From Saprospiraceae bacterium (GTDB lineage Bacteria > Bacteroidota > Bacteroidia > Chitinophagales > Saprospiraceae), in NCBI GenBank assembly GCA_016718205.1, contig JADKEB010000010.1, positions 233,960 to 297,959 of the forward strand: DNA of 64,000 nt, read 5' to 3'. Each line of letters opens with the position of its first letter. The first letter of the stretch is position 1. Of the stretch, positions 9,660-20,226 are shown in pieces. The position numbers and the translations under genes were made by a program. The notes below the pieces were generated by a model. That model was not told the DNA's origin. It saw nothing but the letters and a program-made list of their open reading frames with translations, and made no database searches.

Positions 9660-11849
9660 ATGTCAACACTTAGATTTGAAGCTGTAAAGATAAGCCTTGA
9701 TCGTAAGCCTGTTCAAATTACTGAACCTACGTCAAGAAGATCAGAATTGTATGGATTAAATGTTTTTAATTTATCAAGCCTGAAGCACTTTTTACCGAAA
9801 GATGCATATATTGCAGTAATAGATGCAACCAATCACGGCAAAAAAATTGACAGAAAAGTAGCTGAAAATGTTGCTTCTGCAATGAAGGCATGGGCAATAT
9901 CAAAAGGCGCAACACATTATACTCACTGGTTTCAACCCCTCACCGGAGGTACTGCTGAGAAACACGATGCTTTTTTTGAGCCAGCCGGCGATGGCACTGC
10001 CATAGACAAATTTGATGGAGGCCAATTGGTTCAGCAAGAACCTGATGCATCGAGTTTTCCAAATGGTGGCATCAGAAATACGTTTGAAGCACGTGGATAT
10101 TCTGCCTGGGATCCAACATCTCCTGCATTTATTATAGGAACGACACTTTGTATTCCAACCATTTTTGTGTCTTACACTGGTGAAGCATTGGACAATAAAG
10201 TACCTTTATTGAGAGCTTTATCAGCAGTAGATGAAGCTGCAACTGAAGTAGCAAGATATTTTGATAAGAATGTAAATAAAGTAATTGCGACTTTGGGTTG
10301 GGAACAGGAGTACTTTCTCGTAGACAGTGCGCTTGCATCTACACGCCCAGATTTGATGATGGCCGGAAGATTGCTTTTAGGGCATGAAGCGGCAAAAGGT
10401 CAACAGTTGGAAGATCACTATTTTGGTTCCATACCTGAAAGGGCGCTGGCGTATATGCGTGAATTGGAAATAGAGTGTATCAAACTTGGAGTGCCGGTAA
10501 AAACCCGACACAACGAAGTCGCTCCCAACCAATTTGAACTGGCACCATTGTTTGAAGAGGCTAATCTGGCAGTAGATCATAATTCATTACTGATGGATAT
10601 CATGAGTAAAGTAGCGGGAAGGCACAACTTTAAAGTACTATTTCATGAAAAGCCATTTGCAGGAATCAATGGATCGGGAAAACACAACAATTGGTCTCTT
10701 GCCACTGACACAGGAGTCAACCTGCTTGGTCCGGGCAAAACACCAAAAAGCAATTTGCAGTTTCTGACATTTTTTATAAACACGATTAAAGCAGTACATG
10801 ATAATGCAGACCTGCTAAGAGCATCGATAGCATCTGCCAATAATGACCACCGTCTCGGTGCAAATGAAGCACCACCAGCCATTATTTCTGTGTTTATAGG
10901 TAAACATTTGAGTCAGGTGCTTGATGAACTTGAAAACGTTTCTGACGGAAATTTGTCACCTGAAGAAAAAACTGAACTTAAATTAAATGTAGTTGGCAAG
11001 ATTCCTGAGATCCTTCTTGACAATACTGACAGAAACCGAACATCACCATTTGCTTTTACTGGCAACAAGTTTGAATTCAGGGCTGTGGGTTCATCCGCCA
11101 ATTGTGCAAAAGCGATGACAATTTTGAACCTTATAGTGGCTGACCAATTGTACAAGTTCAAAATTCAGGTTGATGACTTGATAGAGAATAAAAACATGAA
11201 AAAGGATGATGCCATCTTTAATGTGTTGAGAGAATTGATCAAGGAGTCTAAAAAGATAAGGTTTGAAGGTGATGGCTACAGTGATGAATGGGTAAAGGAA
11301 GCTGAGGGCCGTGGACTAAGCAATTTTAAAACCACACCTGAGGCATTAAAAGTGATGGTTCATAAAAACACCCTTGACTTATTTGAGAAGCATAAGATCA
11401 TGAATAAAATTGAGGTAGAAGCAAGGTATGAGATCGAACTTGAAGAATACATTAAAAAAGTGCAGATCGAAGGAAGAATCCTTGGTGACATTTCCAGCAA
11501 TCATGTCATCCCTACAGCTATAAGCTATCAAAACAAGCTGATCGAAAATGTGCAGGGGCTGAAAGATATTTTTGGCAAGGATTTCGAACAATATGCATCA
11601 GAACAAATCAACCTGATCAAGCAGATCTCAGGCCATATCAGTTCGATTATGTCCAATGTCGAAAAAATGACTGAGGAGCGTAAAATAGCCAATAAAATAG
11701 CCCATGCAGATAAAAGGGCTGATGCATACTGCAATAAAGTAAAACCTTATTTTGATATAATCAGATATGCATGTGACAAGCTTGAGCTCATGATCGATGA
11801 TGAGATATGGCCACTGACAAAGTATAGAGAATTACTTTTTACCAGGTAA
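9660..11849 (+). CDS. glnN: Glutamine synthetase type III
   Basis: 729 residues, the size of the large dodecameric GSIII enzymes typical of Bacteroidota. It makes glutamine from glutamate, ammonia and ATP in the cytoplasm. The N-terminal block with GLNVFNLSSLKHFLPKDAY and THYTHWFQPLTGGTAEKHDA, the catalytic stretch around GINGSGKHNNWS, the ADLLRASIASANNDHRLGANEAPPA region in segments, and the NRTSPFAFTGNKFEFRA motif are all GSIII hallmarks. The frame is intact, monocistronic, and ended by the terminator at 11934. Confidence 0.95.
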   Translation: MSTLRFEAVKISLDRKPVQITEPTSRRSELYGLNVFNLSSLKHFLPKDAYIAVIDATNHGKKIDRKVAENVASAMKAWAISKGATHYTHWFQPLTGGTAEKHDAFFEPAGDGTAIDKFDGGQLVQQEPDASSFPNGGIRNTFEARGYSAWDPTSPAFIIGTTLCIPTIFVSYTGEALDNKVPLLRALSAVDEAATEVARYFDKNVNKVIATLGWEQEYFLVDSALASTRPDLMMAGRLLLGHEAAKGQQLEDHYFGSIPERALAYMRELEIECIKLGVPVKTRHNEVAPNQFELAPLFEEANLAVDHNSLLMDIMSKVAGRHNFKVLFHEKPFAGINGSGKHNNWSLATDTGVNLLGPGKTPKSNLQFLTFFINTIKAVHDNADLLRASIASANNDHRLGANEAPPAIISVFIGKHLSQVLDELENVSDGNLSPEEKTELKLNVVGKIPEILLDNTDRNRTSPFAFTGNKFEFRAVGSSANCAKAMTILNLIVADQLYKFKIQVDDLIENKNMKKDDAIFNVLRELIKESKKIRFEGDGYSDEWVKEAEGRGLSNFKTTPEALKVMVHKNTLDLFEKHKIMNKIEVEARYEIELEEYIKKVQIEGRILGDISSNHVIPTAISYQNKLIENVQGLKDIFGKDFEQYASEQINLIKQISGHISSIMSNVEKMTEERKIANKIAHADKRADAYCNKVKPYFDIIRYACDKLELMIDDEIWPLTKYRELLFTR

Positions 11850-11925
11850 AATAAAGCAAGTGTTATATTGAGTGTTGAATGACGGATCCGCCAATTAACC
11901 TTAACATAACACAAGTTGAAGATTA

Positions 11926-11967
11926 ATAAAAAAAGTCTTTCTTCATTTTGGGGAAGGACTTTTTTTA
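11926..11967. terminator. Bidirectional terminator between glnN and the RRM gene
   Basis: AGTCTTTCTTC (11934-11944) pairs with GGGAAGGACT (11951-11960), with an A run on one side and a T7 run on the other, so it can serve both converging genes. Confidence 0.75.
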
Positions 11968-12005
11968 TATATAAAATACATCTCCGGCAGGTTCGATAGT
12001 ACAAA

Positions 12006-12359
12006 TCAATACTCTTTTCTCAGCCAGGGTGGTAGTTTTTTTGCCGGTTTTATATGGTGACTTGGTTTATCTTCATTTCGACCTTTAGTCCTCACATTAC
12101 TGCCTGATGATCCTTTTTCCTTAGGATTACTGATAGAGACTATGATATTTCTACCATCAATGTCCATATTGTTCAAAGCATTTATAGCCTTCATAGCAGA
12201 GGTTTCATCTTCTATCTGCACAAATCCAAATCCTTTGTTTTGTCTTGTGATTTTGTCAATTACTATAACCGCGTTGGTAACATTACTATAAGGTGAAAAC
12301 AATTCTTCAAGATTTTTTTCTTTCCATTTAAATGGAATCCTTCCTACATATATTTCCAT
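12006..12359 (-). CDS. RNA-binding protein with one RRM domain
   Basis: 117 residues. RNP2 is IYVGRI (residues 3-8) and RNP1 is KGFGFVQI (around residue 43), the two RNA-contact motifs of an RRM fold, followed by a basic, low-complexity tail (SNPKEKGSSGS..., GRNEDKPSHHIKPAKK). Small glycine/basic-tailed RRM proteins are common in Bacteroidota and cyanobacteria; roles in cold response or RNA chaperoning are proposed for the family, not shown here. Convergent with glnN. Confidence 0.9.
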   Translation of the reverse strand: MEIYVGRIPFKWKEKNLEELFSPYSNVTNAVIVIDKITRQNKGFGFVQIEDETSAMKAINALNNMDIDGRNIIVSISNPKEKGSSGSNVRTKGRNEDKPSHHIKPAKKLPPWLRKEY

Positions 12360-12401
12360 GATTAAAATTATGAACTTTTGATTATTTATTTGTGGATAAG
12401 T

Positions 12402-14258
12402 TTATCTTACAATGATCTCATCAGCAAACACCCAAGCTTTGTTTCCTGCTCCCTGGTGACCATCCGGCAAAGTGCCATAAGATGCTGCTTTTACTTTGAT
12501 GTAACGATATTTATTTTTGGTTTCCGTTTTATATTCAAATGATTGGGTCATTTCTCCATGATGGCTGGCACTGGCATTTGTTTCAAAATGGGTTATTTGA
12601 TCCCATATGATGTTATCAGTTGATCCCCACCAGGTTAAAGATTTGGGATAGACGATCCAGGCATTCGTATTTTGAAGACAGTGAAGTGTAAAGTGGTTTA
12701 CAGCTTTTGTCTTTTTCAGGTCAATCACCGCCTCTATATCATGCCCAAACCAACCTAACCAATACCCGTCATCATATTTTTTAGTACCCAATTTTCCATC
12801 TGTCAATGCATTTTTTTTATCTGATCCATACATATCACTTGGTGGGGTAGTGTAGGTAACCGCAGCCAATGCAGCCTTATGTTTTACAGTGACCGGAGCC
12901 GAACTAACAGAGTAACCTTTTCCTATGCTAATTCCTTCTATTTTGACAGCGAAACCATTACGAGAAGGTAAGTTATCAGGGAGTTGAATTTTTAGCTTTT
13001 TTTTACTCCAAGACCAATCAAGCGTCCTGTCAGTACCTATGAGATGTATCGTGGATCCTTTCAAGGGTTTTATAGATTGAATTACCAATTCATTCGTAAT
13101 ATTATTATTTGCGATAGCATAGACATATTTGTTGTCTTGAGTTTGGCTGAATCTTAGATTGTCCCCTTCTTTGAAGTGTGGTATCGCAGTAGTTTTGAAA
13201 ATAGCTTCTTGGTTTATTTTAAGCCATTTTCCTACTTCTTCAAGATTTTTTACACTCTCCACAGGTATGGATCCATCTGCCTTTGGACCTACATTGAGCA
13301 GTAAATTGCCACCTTTTGCACTTATATCTACCAAAGTATTGATAATTGTTTGAGGAGATTTCCAGTTTTGATCTTCTTTACTATATCCCCAACTGTTATT
13401 TAAAGTGATGCAACTTTCCCAGTATTCTTTTGAAAATACCTCAAGGATTTCCTGCTCCGGAGTACCAAAATCTCCAGCAGCATTCTTGTATTTGTTCATT
13501 CCTTGCATTCCGCCACGGCCTTTGCCTACACGATTGTTGATAATGATGGAAGGTTTAAGATTTCTTACGAAATTATACAGATCTTTTCCCTGGACTTCAG
13601 TCCATTCCGGTATCCATTCACCATCAAACCATAAAATAGCAGGGTCATAGTTTTCAACCAACTCTTTCAACTGTGGTTTCAGATAATTTTCCCTGTAATT
13701 GTCAAAATCGGGATTCGTCTTTGATTGGTGAGGATAATCTTTGGATTTTGCATCGGGATGATGCCAATCCATAATGGAATGATACATTCCGAATACAATA
13801 CCTTCTTTTTTACACGCATCAGAAAGTTCTTTCAAGATATCTCTTTTGAAGGGAGTTGCGTCCATTACATCATAATCCGTGTATTTACTATCCCAGAGGC
13901 AAAATCCGTCGTGATGTTTGGAAGTAATCACCAGATATCTCATTCCGGCGTTTTTGGCTGTTTGCACCCATTCCCGGGCATTAAATTTTTGCGGGTTAAA
14001 TTGAGCGGCAAATTTTTCATATTCAGATGTAGGAATTTTATGGGTCTCCATGATCCACTCAGCTCCACCACCTTTTCCATTGTACTCGCCGGCTGGAATG
14101 GCATAAAGTCCCCAATGGATAAACATTCCGAAAGTAGCATCTTGCCACCATTTCATTCGCATATCTTTCTCTTTTTGAGACTCATTCATAAAGTCTTTTT
14201 GACTATAAACATTCAGAGATGCAACCAGAATGATAATGATGTTTAAAAATTTTGTCAT
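12402..14258 (-). CDS. GH29 alpha-L-fucosidase with C-terminal F5/8-type carbohydrate-binding domain
   Basis: The ATG at 14258 (rather than a TTG at 14270) starts a signal peptide ending at NVYSQ. The GH29 core follows: KWWQDATFGMFIHWGLYA, TSKHHDGFCLWDSK, and ILWFDGEW with the catalytic nucleophile Asp near residue 212. The last ~150 residues (from TTPPSDMYGSDKKNALTDG to the end) look like a discoidin-type sugar-binding domain. The enzyme removes fucose from glycans, probably in the periplasm or at the surface. The GH92 gene lies directly upstream on the same strand (84 bases), suggesting a glycan-degrading pair. Confidence 0.93.
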   Translation of the reverse strand: MTKFLNIIIILVASLNVYSQKDFMNESQKEKDMRMKWWQDATFGMFIHWGLYAIPAGEYNGKGGGAEWIMETHKIPTSEYEKFAAQFNPQKFNAREWVQTAKNAGMRYLVITSKHHDGFCLWDSKYTDYDVMDATPFKRDILKELSDACKKEGIVFGMYHSIMDWHHPDAKSKDYPHQSKTNPDFDNYRENYLKPQLKELVENYDPAILWFDGEWIPEWTEVQGKDLYNFVRNLKPSIIINNRVGKGRGGMQGMNKYKNAAGDFGTPEQEILEVFSKEYWESCITLNNSWGYSKEDQNWKSPQTIINTLVDISAKGGNLLLNVGPKADGSIPVESVKNLEEVGKWLKINQEAIFKTTAIPHFKEGDNLRFSQTQDNKYVYAIANNNITNELVIQSIKPLKGSTIHLIGTDRTLDWSWSKKKLKIQLPDNLPSRNGFAVKIEGISIGKGYSVSSAPVTVKHKAALAAVTYTTPPSDMYGSDKKNALTDGKLGTKKYDDGYWLGWFGHDIEAVIDLKKTKAVNHFTLHCLQNTNAWIVYPKSLTWWGSTDNIIWDQITHFETNASASHHGEMTQSFEYKTETKNKYRYIKVKAASYGTLPDGHQGAGNKAWVFADEIIVR

Positions 14259-14342
14259 AACCAAGTTCAATTTTAATTTTTAGAAATAGTGGATCAAGAT
14301 ATTCAAGTCAAAAATCATTTGATTGTTTGGCTCATCTTTAGT

Positions 14343-16551
14343 TTAGTTTAAACTTTTATTGGCCTTCGGGGCCATAGTGAACTCCAGCGTTCCTCCATCC
14401 ATAATTTCCTGATGGGTGATAAAATGACGTTTTAGATTCTGACCATTCAATTTTACTTCCTGGATATATTTGTTTTCAATAGATGCTAATGGTGCTTTCA
14501 TGGTAAAGTATTTTCCTGAAGCTATCTCTATTTTAGCTTCCTGTACTATTGGTGAGCCAAATTGATAGGTGAGTTCCGATGGGTTAACCGGATATAAACC
14601 CATAGCACTGAAAATATACCATGCAGACATTTGACCACAATCCTCATTACCACACAAGCCATCGGGAGCTGTCGTGTACATCGTTGTTTGTATCTGACGG
14701 TTCAGTTCTTGTGTACGCCAAGGTTTTCCCGCATAGTTGAACAGGAATGTAGTGTGATGTCCCGGTTCGTTTCCATGTGCATAGGCACCGATTAATCCTG
14801 AGATATCGCTGGATGCCTCTTCACCTTTAACGCCTTCTTTTACATTAAATAACTGATCAAGTTTTACAGCAAAAGGTTCTTTGCCGCCCAATAAATCTAT
14901 CAAACCACTCACATCGTGTGGTGCGAGCCATAAATATTGCCATGCATTTCCTTCTGTGTAATCGCTTCCTTCATGTTTAGAAAAAGCAGGGTCGAATGGT
15001 GTCGTCCATTGTCCATTTGCCAGTTTGCCACGCATAAATCCTGTTTCTTTATCAAAATAATTTCGATAGTTTAAAGCACGTTTGGCAAAATAAGCAGCAT
15101 CTGCAGTTTTACCCAATTTTTTTGCCACTGCAGCTACTGCCCAATCGTCAATGGCTATTTCTTCTGACTTAGCTACTGATTGCTGGATAGAGTCTGCGGG
15201 CATATAGCCAAGTTTGTCGTACAAACCCATTCCATCCCTGTTGTTCATTGAAGTCACTTTCATAGCCTCGTAAGCCAACTCATGGTCAAAATCCCCGATT
15301 CCTTTTAAGATAGCTTCTGCAATGACTGAAATTGAATGGTTTCCTACCATGCACCAGGTTTCATTGCCTACTAAGTTCCCACACAGGCAAAAGTCCTGTT
15401 TGGCGGTAATGATCGAGCATCGATTTTACCATATCATTGACCCTGGATTGCTGGGTTAATGTGAAAAGTGGATGCAGAGCCCGATATGTATCCCATAATG
15501 AAAAAATAGTATACCTATTGTATCCTGCTGCCTTTTGTACATCACCATTTACACCTTTGAATTCTCCATTTGAATCTGAAAAAAGTGAGGGTGCCACCAT
15601 AGCGTGATATAAAGATGTATAAAAAATGGTTTTCTGATCATTGTCACTTGATTGAATCCTGATTTTTGATAGTTCTTTCTCCCAGGCATCAGAGGCTGCT
15701 TTGACAGTGGCTTCAAAATCCCAGCCATTAAGTGATGAATCTAAATTTGCCAAGGCATTTTCAGCACTAACCGAAGATATACCTACCTTGACCATGATAT
15801 TTTTTTGATTGAATTTCAGTACACCAACAGCTCTGGCAGTTCCTCCAACTGTATCTATCATAGATTTAGCAATAGGAGCTGAGAATCTTGCTGCAAAATA
15901 TACATGCTGATCTTTTGCCCAGCCATTGGACAAGCGGGAGCCGGTGACCAATGTACTATCTACTACCTTGAGCGATGTTTTGTAAGGGTTGTCCCAGTTG
16001 ATGGCAAATCCAAGATTGATGATCAGATTGTTCTCTCCACCATCAGGAAATGTATACCTGTGTAATCCAGCTCTTTCAGTGACTGTCAACTCGGCTTTGA
16101 TATTACTGTTTTTTAAAGTCACAGAATAAAATCCAGGGCTTGCTTTTTCCTGGTCGTGGCTGTATTTACCGGAATAACGGGTGACAAAGTCTGCGTTTTT
16201 TTCTCCTTTTTTAAATGTCACATCAGTTGATACCGGAAGAAATGAAATGTCGGCAAGATCTCCTATGCCTGTCCCGCTAAGATGGAGATGACTGAAACCA
16301 GCCAGAATGCTATCTGAATAATGATAACCCGAACACCAGTCCCAACCCTGTGTACCATTGTCGGGGCTCAATTGAATTTGCCCAAAAGGATAAGCTGCGC
16401 CAGGATAGGTATGTCCATGAAATGCTGTCCCTATGAACGGATCAACAAATTCTGTAAGTCGGTCCGAATGCACAACTTTAGGTGATGTACTTGTGCATGC
16501 AGTAATCATCAGCAATAAAAAAACGGACCATAATGTTATTAATTTTGACAT
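14343..16551 (-). CDS. GH92 alpha-mannosidase lipoprotein (one frameshift)
   Basis: The ATG at 16551 starts a lipoprotein signal (MSKLITLW..., lipobox ITAC). The GH92 signature is clear: VDPFIGTAFHGHTYPGAAYPFG, SHLHLSGTGIGDLADI, FSLWDTYRALHPLFTL, then in the second frame YAHGNEPGHHTTFLFNYAG and GLCGNEDCGQMSAWYIFSA. The first frame ends after LLPVWEL at 15361; one extra base near 15375 explains the shift, because removing it reads VGNETWCMVGNHS, the expected family sequence. Restored length is about 735 residues, normal for GH92. These are calcium-dependent exo-mannosidases acting on mannose-rich glycans. Confidence 0.9.
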
Positions 16552-16866
16552 CGGTATAGATTTATGTTTATAGAGCAAAAGTAATAAAAACATCGCAAAC
16601 ACAAAGATATTTATGTATAATGACTAAAAGTAAAACATCTGTAGCCAGCTGACTTTTTTGAGAAACATGAATTAGTGGTGACGTAAATTTGAAATAATGT
16701 GGAAATTAAACCTAATAATTTATTGATTATAACCATTAATCTCTTAGATGGAAGTATACCTTTATAAAAAATATTAAGTAGTGAGGTCAAAACCTTCAAT
16801 AAAACTCTTCAGATTCCAAAACAATTCAATGGATTTATTATTATTGAAATATATCAAGTTTAACGT
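16552..16866. other. Gene-free region between divergent genes
   Basis: 315 AT-rich bases containing start regions of the GH92 gene (minus) and the membrane-protein gene (plus). No promoter or repeat convincing enough to name. Confidence 0.4.
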
Positions 16867-17304
16867 ATGAGTGACCAGTCCATCTTAGATAGAGAAATTT
16901 CACCATTCAGGCAAGTTGGAGTTGTCTTGGTGGCAACTGTATTTTTTATGATTTTTTCCAACCTGATACCTACTGCTCCTTATTCAAAAAGTGCGCATAT
17001 CATGCCTTGGGTGATACTATGCGGTATGATCCTATTTTTTGCTTTGGCCAATAGTGTTTTGGGCTTTGGGGCTAAGGACACCAATAAATATTGGTTGCAT
17101 TCGATTATAAGTTTTTCGATGATGCTAGTGATAGGTGGTATTATGGCTTGGGCCATCAGCGGTGTTTCAATCAGGGATGCCGGTTCTGTAAGATGGATTT
17201 ACGTGGTTTTGACCTTTGGGTATCTTGTGTTTCTGTCTATCGTCAATCTCATCAGGTTTTTGGTGGTTTTAGCCAAAAAGCATGAAAATAAGTTGAGAGA
17301 ATGA
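16867..17304 (+). CDS. Four-helix inner-membrane protein, function unknown
   Basis: 145 residues with four hydrophobic segments (about 17-37, 48-66, 78-97 and 108-132) and charged ends (N-terminal MSDQSILDREIS, C-terminal KKHENKLRE). It resembles uncharacterised small membrane proteins of Bacteroidota. Its start is the first ATG, and it is not overlapped by its neighbours. Confidence 0.7.
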   Translation: MSDQSILDREISPFRQVGVVLVATVFFMIFSNLIPTAPYSKSAHIMPWVILCGMILFFALANSVLGFGAKDTNKYWLHSIISFSMMLVIGGIMAWAISGVSIRDAGSVRWIYVVLTFGYLVFLSIVNLIRFLVVLAKKHENKLRE

Positions 17305-17338
17305 AATAATTCATGTGTACGTCAAAATAAACATATGA

Positions 17339-18199
17339 CTATTTCTTTACAAGGTGTTTGTTCAAAAATGATAATGTTCGTTCCCAGGCTAAATTAGCTG
17401 CTTCTGCATTGTAACGTGCTTCGGAAGTATTATTATGAAATGCATGATCTACACCCTGATAAAAGTATTGTTCATATACTTTAACTTGAGCTTTTAATTC
17501 TGCTTCATATTCGGCCATACCCGCATTGATCCTTTCATCTTTTTCGGCATAGTGTAGTTGAACAGGGCATTTTATTTTTATAACATCTTCTTTTGCAGCT
17601 TGTTTCCCATAGAAAGCTACCGCTCCTTTCAAGTTTTCTGCATGGATGGCAAGCTGATTGGCCATTGCGCCTCCCCAACAAAATCCGACACATCCGGTAT
17701 TGCCGTTGCAATCACTTCTCATGTTGAGATACTTTACCGCTGAAGAAAAGTTTTTAGTATTCTGAGCAGAATCCAGTTTGCTGAACAAAGCTCTGGCTTC
17801 ATCAGCATTTGCAGGAGTGCCGCCTAGTTGGGACAATCCATCCGGAGCACATGCAACAAAACCGGCAAGTGCAGCCCTTCGAGTGACATCCTTGATATGT
17901 TCATTGAGTCCCCTGTTTTCATGGATGATGATGACTCCCGGATATTTGGCCATTTTTTCAGGCCTTGCCAGATATCCTCTCATTTGGCCTCCTTCAGCGG
18001 TCCATTCTACACTTTCTGTAAAAAGGCCAGCCTCGGTTTCTTTAGTGATCGTACTTTCGTTATTGTTTTCAAGCAATGATATCATACTCATAGCAGTGGT
18101 TATACTTCCTGTGAGATGTATCATTTTGGTGATAAAGTCCTTTCTGTTGAGTGGCTTATGAGTGTACTCATCATAAAGCCGTATAATTTTTGAATCCAT
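17339..18199 (-). CDS. Dienelactone hydrolase family protein
   Basis: 286 residues of alpha/beta-hydrolase fold. The nucleophile elbow is GFCWGG (Cys near residue 174), which identifies the dienelactone hydrolase family, where Cys replaces Ser. The acid is in AEKDERI and the histidine in GVDHAFHN. The oxyanion segment IIHENRGLNEHIKDVTRR is also typical. An N-terminal extension (KPLNRKDFITKMIHLTGSITTAMSMIS) looks like a twin-arginine-less export or anchor segment. The family hydrolyses cyclic lactone esters; the true substrate is unknown. Confidence 0.88.
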   Translation of the reverse strand: MDSKIIRLYDEYTHKPLNRKDFITKMIHLTGSITTAMSMISLLENNNESTITKETEAGLFTESVEWTAEGGQMRGYLARPEKMAKYPGVIIIHENRGLNEHIKDVTRRAALAGFVACAPDGLSQLGGTPANADEARALFSKLDSAQNTKNFSSAVKYLNMRSDCNGNTGCVGFCWGGAMANQLAIHAENLKGAVAFYGKQAAKEDVIKIKCPVQLHYAEKDERINAGMAEYEAELKAQVKVYEQYFYQGVDHAFHNNTSEARYNAEAANLAWERTLSFLNKHLVKK

Positions 18200-18370
18200 T
18201 GGTATTATAAATTTGACAAATAACCTTATAAATATAAATCTTATTTGACGTTTGAAACAAAAAATCTTCCAAAAAGATCACCAATTTCGTCATTTGCTGA
18301 GAATACTATTTCATCTCGCATAAAATTTTCATTTGTGCGAGCGAGCTAAACATTTAAGATTAAAATTCTT

Positions 18371-18838
18371 TTATTTTCTTTTCGATTCAAGCCAGGAAAA
18401 AACTACCCCTGCAATACATGCTTGTACTGTGCCATAAATCCACCAGGAAAATACAGTCAATTCGGATACTGCCAATGCACTATATGAAACCCAAATAATA
18501 GGACCTAATGCTACAATACCATAAATTAATCCAAACTCAAGACCTTGTATGATGATGTTTCCAGTCAAATATTTTCTAAAACGGAACCACAAAATAGAAA
18601 GACCACCAGCGAGAATCAATGGATGAATGTAAAAAAATATGTCTCTGGATCCTCCTGCATTGTACATGGGGTCAAGATATGTCTCAAAAAAATTAGGAAA
18701 TACTTGGAAGGATAGATACAAAAATGAAATACTTAAAATAAAAATAGCGAAGCCGCCGAACAGGGCGTACTTGATTATTTGAGAAAATATTCTATTGAAA
18801 TCCAACTCAAACATCGAAGATTTTGTACTCATGGTCAT
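18371..18838 (-). CDS. Four-helix membrane protein, function unknown
   Basis: 155 residues with four transmembrane helices (about 24-46, 69-85, 101-117 and 128-148) and a short periplasmic loop (LDPMYNAGGSRDIFFYIH). Start could be the ATG at 18838 or 18832. Similar proteins are uncharacterised in Bacteroidota. Monocistronic. Confidence 0.65.
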   Translation of the reverse strand: MTMSTKSSMFELDFNRIFSQIIKYALFGGFAIFILSISFLYLSFQVFPNFFETYLDPMYNAGGSRDIFFYIHPLILAGGLSILWFRFRKYLTGNIIIQGLEFGLIYGIVALGPIIWVSYSALAVSELTVFSWWIYGTVQACIAGVVFSWLESKRK

Positions 18839-19307
18839 AAATTTTATTGGTTAAAAAAGTTGATATAAGGTTAAACGAACCTTTAATTATGAAAATTCTC
18901 TAAAACGACTACTGATCATGATATTTCCACATCAATTTCATAAAAAGCACCAAAGATGAGCTTTACATATTAAAATCAATTTTTAAAAATGATAAATTGT
19001 TTTGATTTTGTCAGACAAAGATAGAAATGTACATTTTCTATGCTGCTAAGATATAATTATTTTATAAATTATGCAAATAAATAAACTTTATTTTAATATT
19101 AATGGAAAAATGCAATATAAATGCGTATTCTCAGGATAATATTGATCTGCAAAGGATTGAGCTTTAAACAAATCATAAAACTTTTAACATCTGTAACTTT
19201 TAATGAACTTTTTATGGCATATAATTGTCATTATAGGCGGAACCCTGATCTCTGAATTATAATATAACACAAAATCCGGAGAGAAAAGCCAAAAAAGTTA
19301 AAAAAAG
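18839..19307. other. 470-base AT-rich region upstream of the sigma factor gene
   Basis: No ORF. Very AT-rich with long A and T runs. I found no clear TAnnTTTG pair or stable fold; it must hold the promoters of two divergent genes. Confidence 0.4.
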
Positions 19308-20192
19308 ATGCGTCAACTTAAGATCACAAATAATATAACATCCAGGGAATCTCTGGCGTTGGACAAATACCTAGTCGATATAGGGAGAATAGATCTTTTG
19401 ACGATAGAAGAAGAATCAGATCTTGCCAAAAGAATACGACAAGGGGACGAGGAAGCACTGGAAAGACTTACTAAAGCCAATCTTCGCTTTGTCGTTTCTG
19501 TGGCAAAGCAGTACCAAAATCAAGGACTGTCATTAGCAGATCTAATCAACGAGGGTAATGTAGGCCTCATGAAAGCTGGAAAAAGATTTGACGAAACCAA
19601 AGGATTTAAGTTTATTTCATACGCAGTATGGTGGATAAGACAATCGATACTGCAAGCAATAGTGGAATACTCAAGAATGGTAAGGCTGCCTCTCAATAAA
19701 ATGACCGCCTATAACAAAGTCAATGAAGCTTATGTCACTTTCGTACAAAAAAATGAAAGAGAACCTTCAAATGAAGAATTGGCAGAAATTCTTGGTGTAA
19801 ATGAAAAGGATATCATCAATATGTTGAAAGGTGGTAACAGACATATTTCTGTAGATGCTCCTCTCAGCGATGATGAGGGCGCATTGTCTCTCGTAGACAT
19901 GATGAGTCACGGCGATGAAGATAGCCCGGATCTCAAACTGATGGAAGAATCCGTAAGAAAGGAAGTGATAGATGGACTCGAAATTTTATCTCCACGTGAA
20001 ATTCAAGTAGTATCAGCATATTATGGCCTTGGAGGCAATAAACCACTTACCCTTGAAGAAATAGGTGAAGCCTATGACCTCACCAGAGAGCGAGTAAGGC
20101 AAATAAAAGAAAGAGCAATCAGGCGAATGAGGAAATCATTGAATAAAAATGCACTTAAATCGTTTTTTTGGGTAGTACTTTTGTCGCCTTAA
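19308..20192 (+). CDS. rpoD: Primary sigma factor (RpoD-type); C-terminus altered by a T7 run
   Basis: 294 residues, the short region-1-poor form of the Bacteroidota housekeeping sigma. Region 2 is visible as NLRFVVSVAKQYQNQG, DLINEGNVGLMKAGKRFD and FKFISYAVWWIRQSI. Region 4.2 helix-turn-helix is TLEEIGEAYDLTRERVRQI. Relatives end shortly after this with a motif like L-K/R-S/T-Y-L-G. Here the frame runs on as SFFWVVLLSP because of a T7 run at 20163-20169; with six T it would read KSFFG then stop. A consensus slip is the likeliest cause. It directs RNA polymerase to the TAnnTTTG promoters seen in this window. Confidence 0.93.
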   Translation: MRQLKITNNITSRESLALDKYLVDIGRIDLLTIEEESDLAKRIRQGDEEALERLTKANLRFVVSVAKQYQNQGLSLADLINEGNVGLMKAGKRFDETKGFKFISYAVWWIRQSILQAIVEYSRMVRLPLNKMTAYNKVNEAYVTFVQKNEREPSNEELAEILGVNEKDIINMLKGGNRHISVDAPLSDDEGALSLVDMMSHGDEDSPDLKLMEESVRKEVIDGLEILSPREIQVVSAYYGLGGNKPLTLEEIGEAYDLTRERVRQIKERAIRRMRKSLNKNALKSFFWVVLLSP

Positions 20193-20226
20193 TCAATAAT
20201 TAAAAGTACTCCTGCCTATTTACTTC

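Noticed and set aside
18310..18345. CTCGC...GCGAG hairpin downstream of a membrane-protein gene
   Set aside because: Five-base stem with a long AT loop and no T run; too weak to call a terminator.
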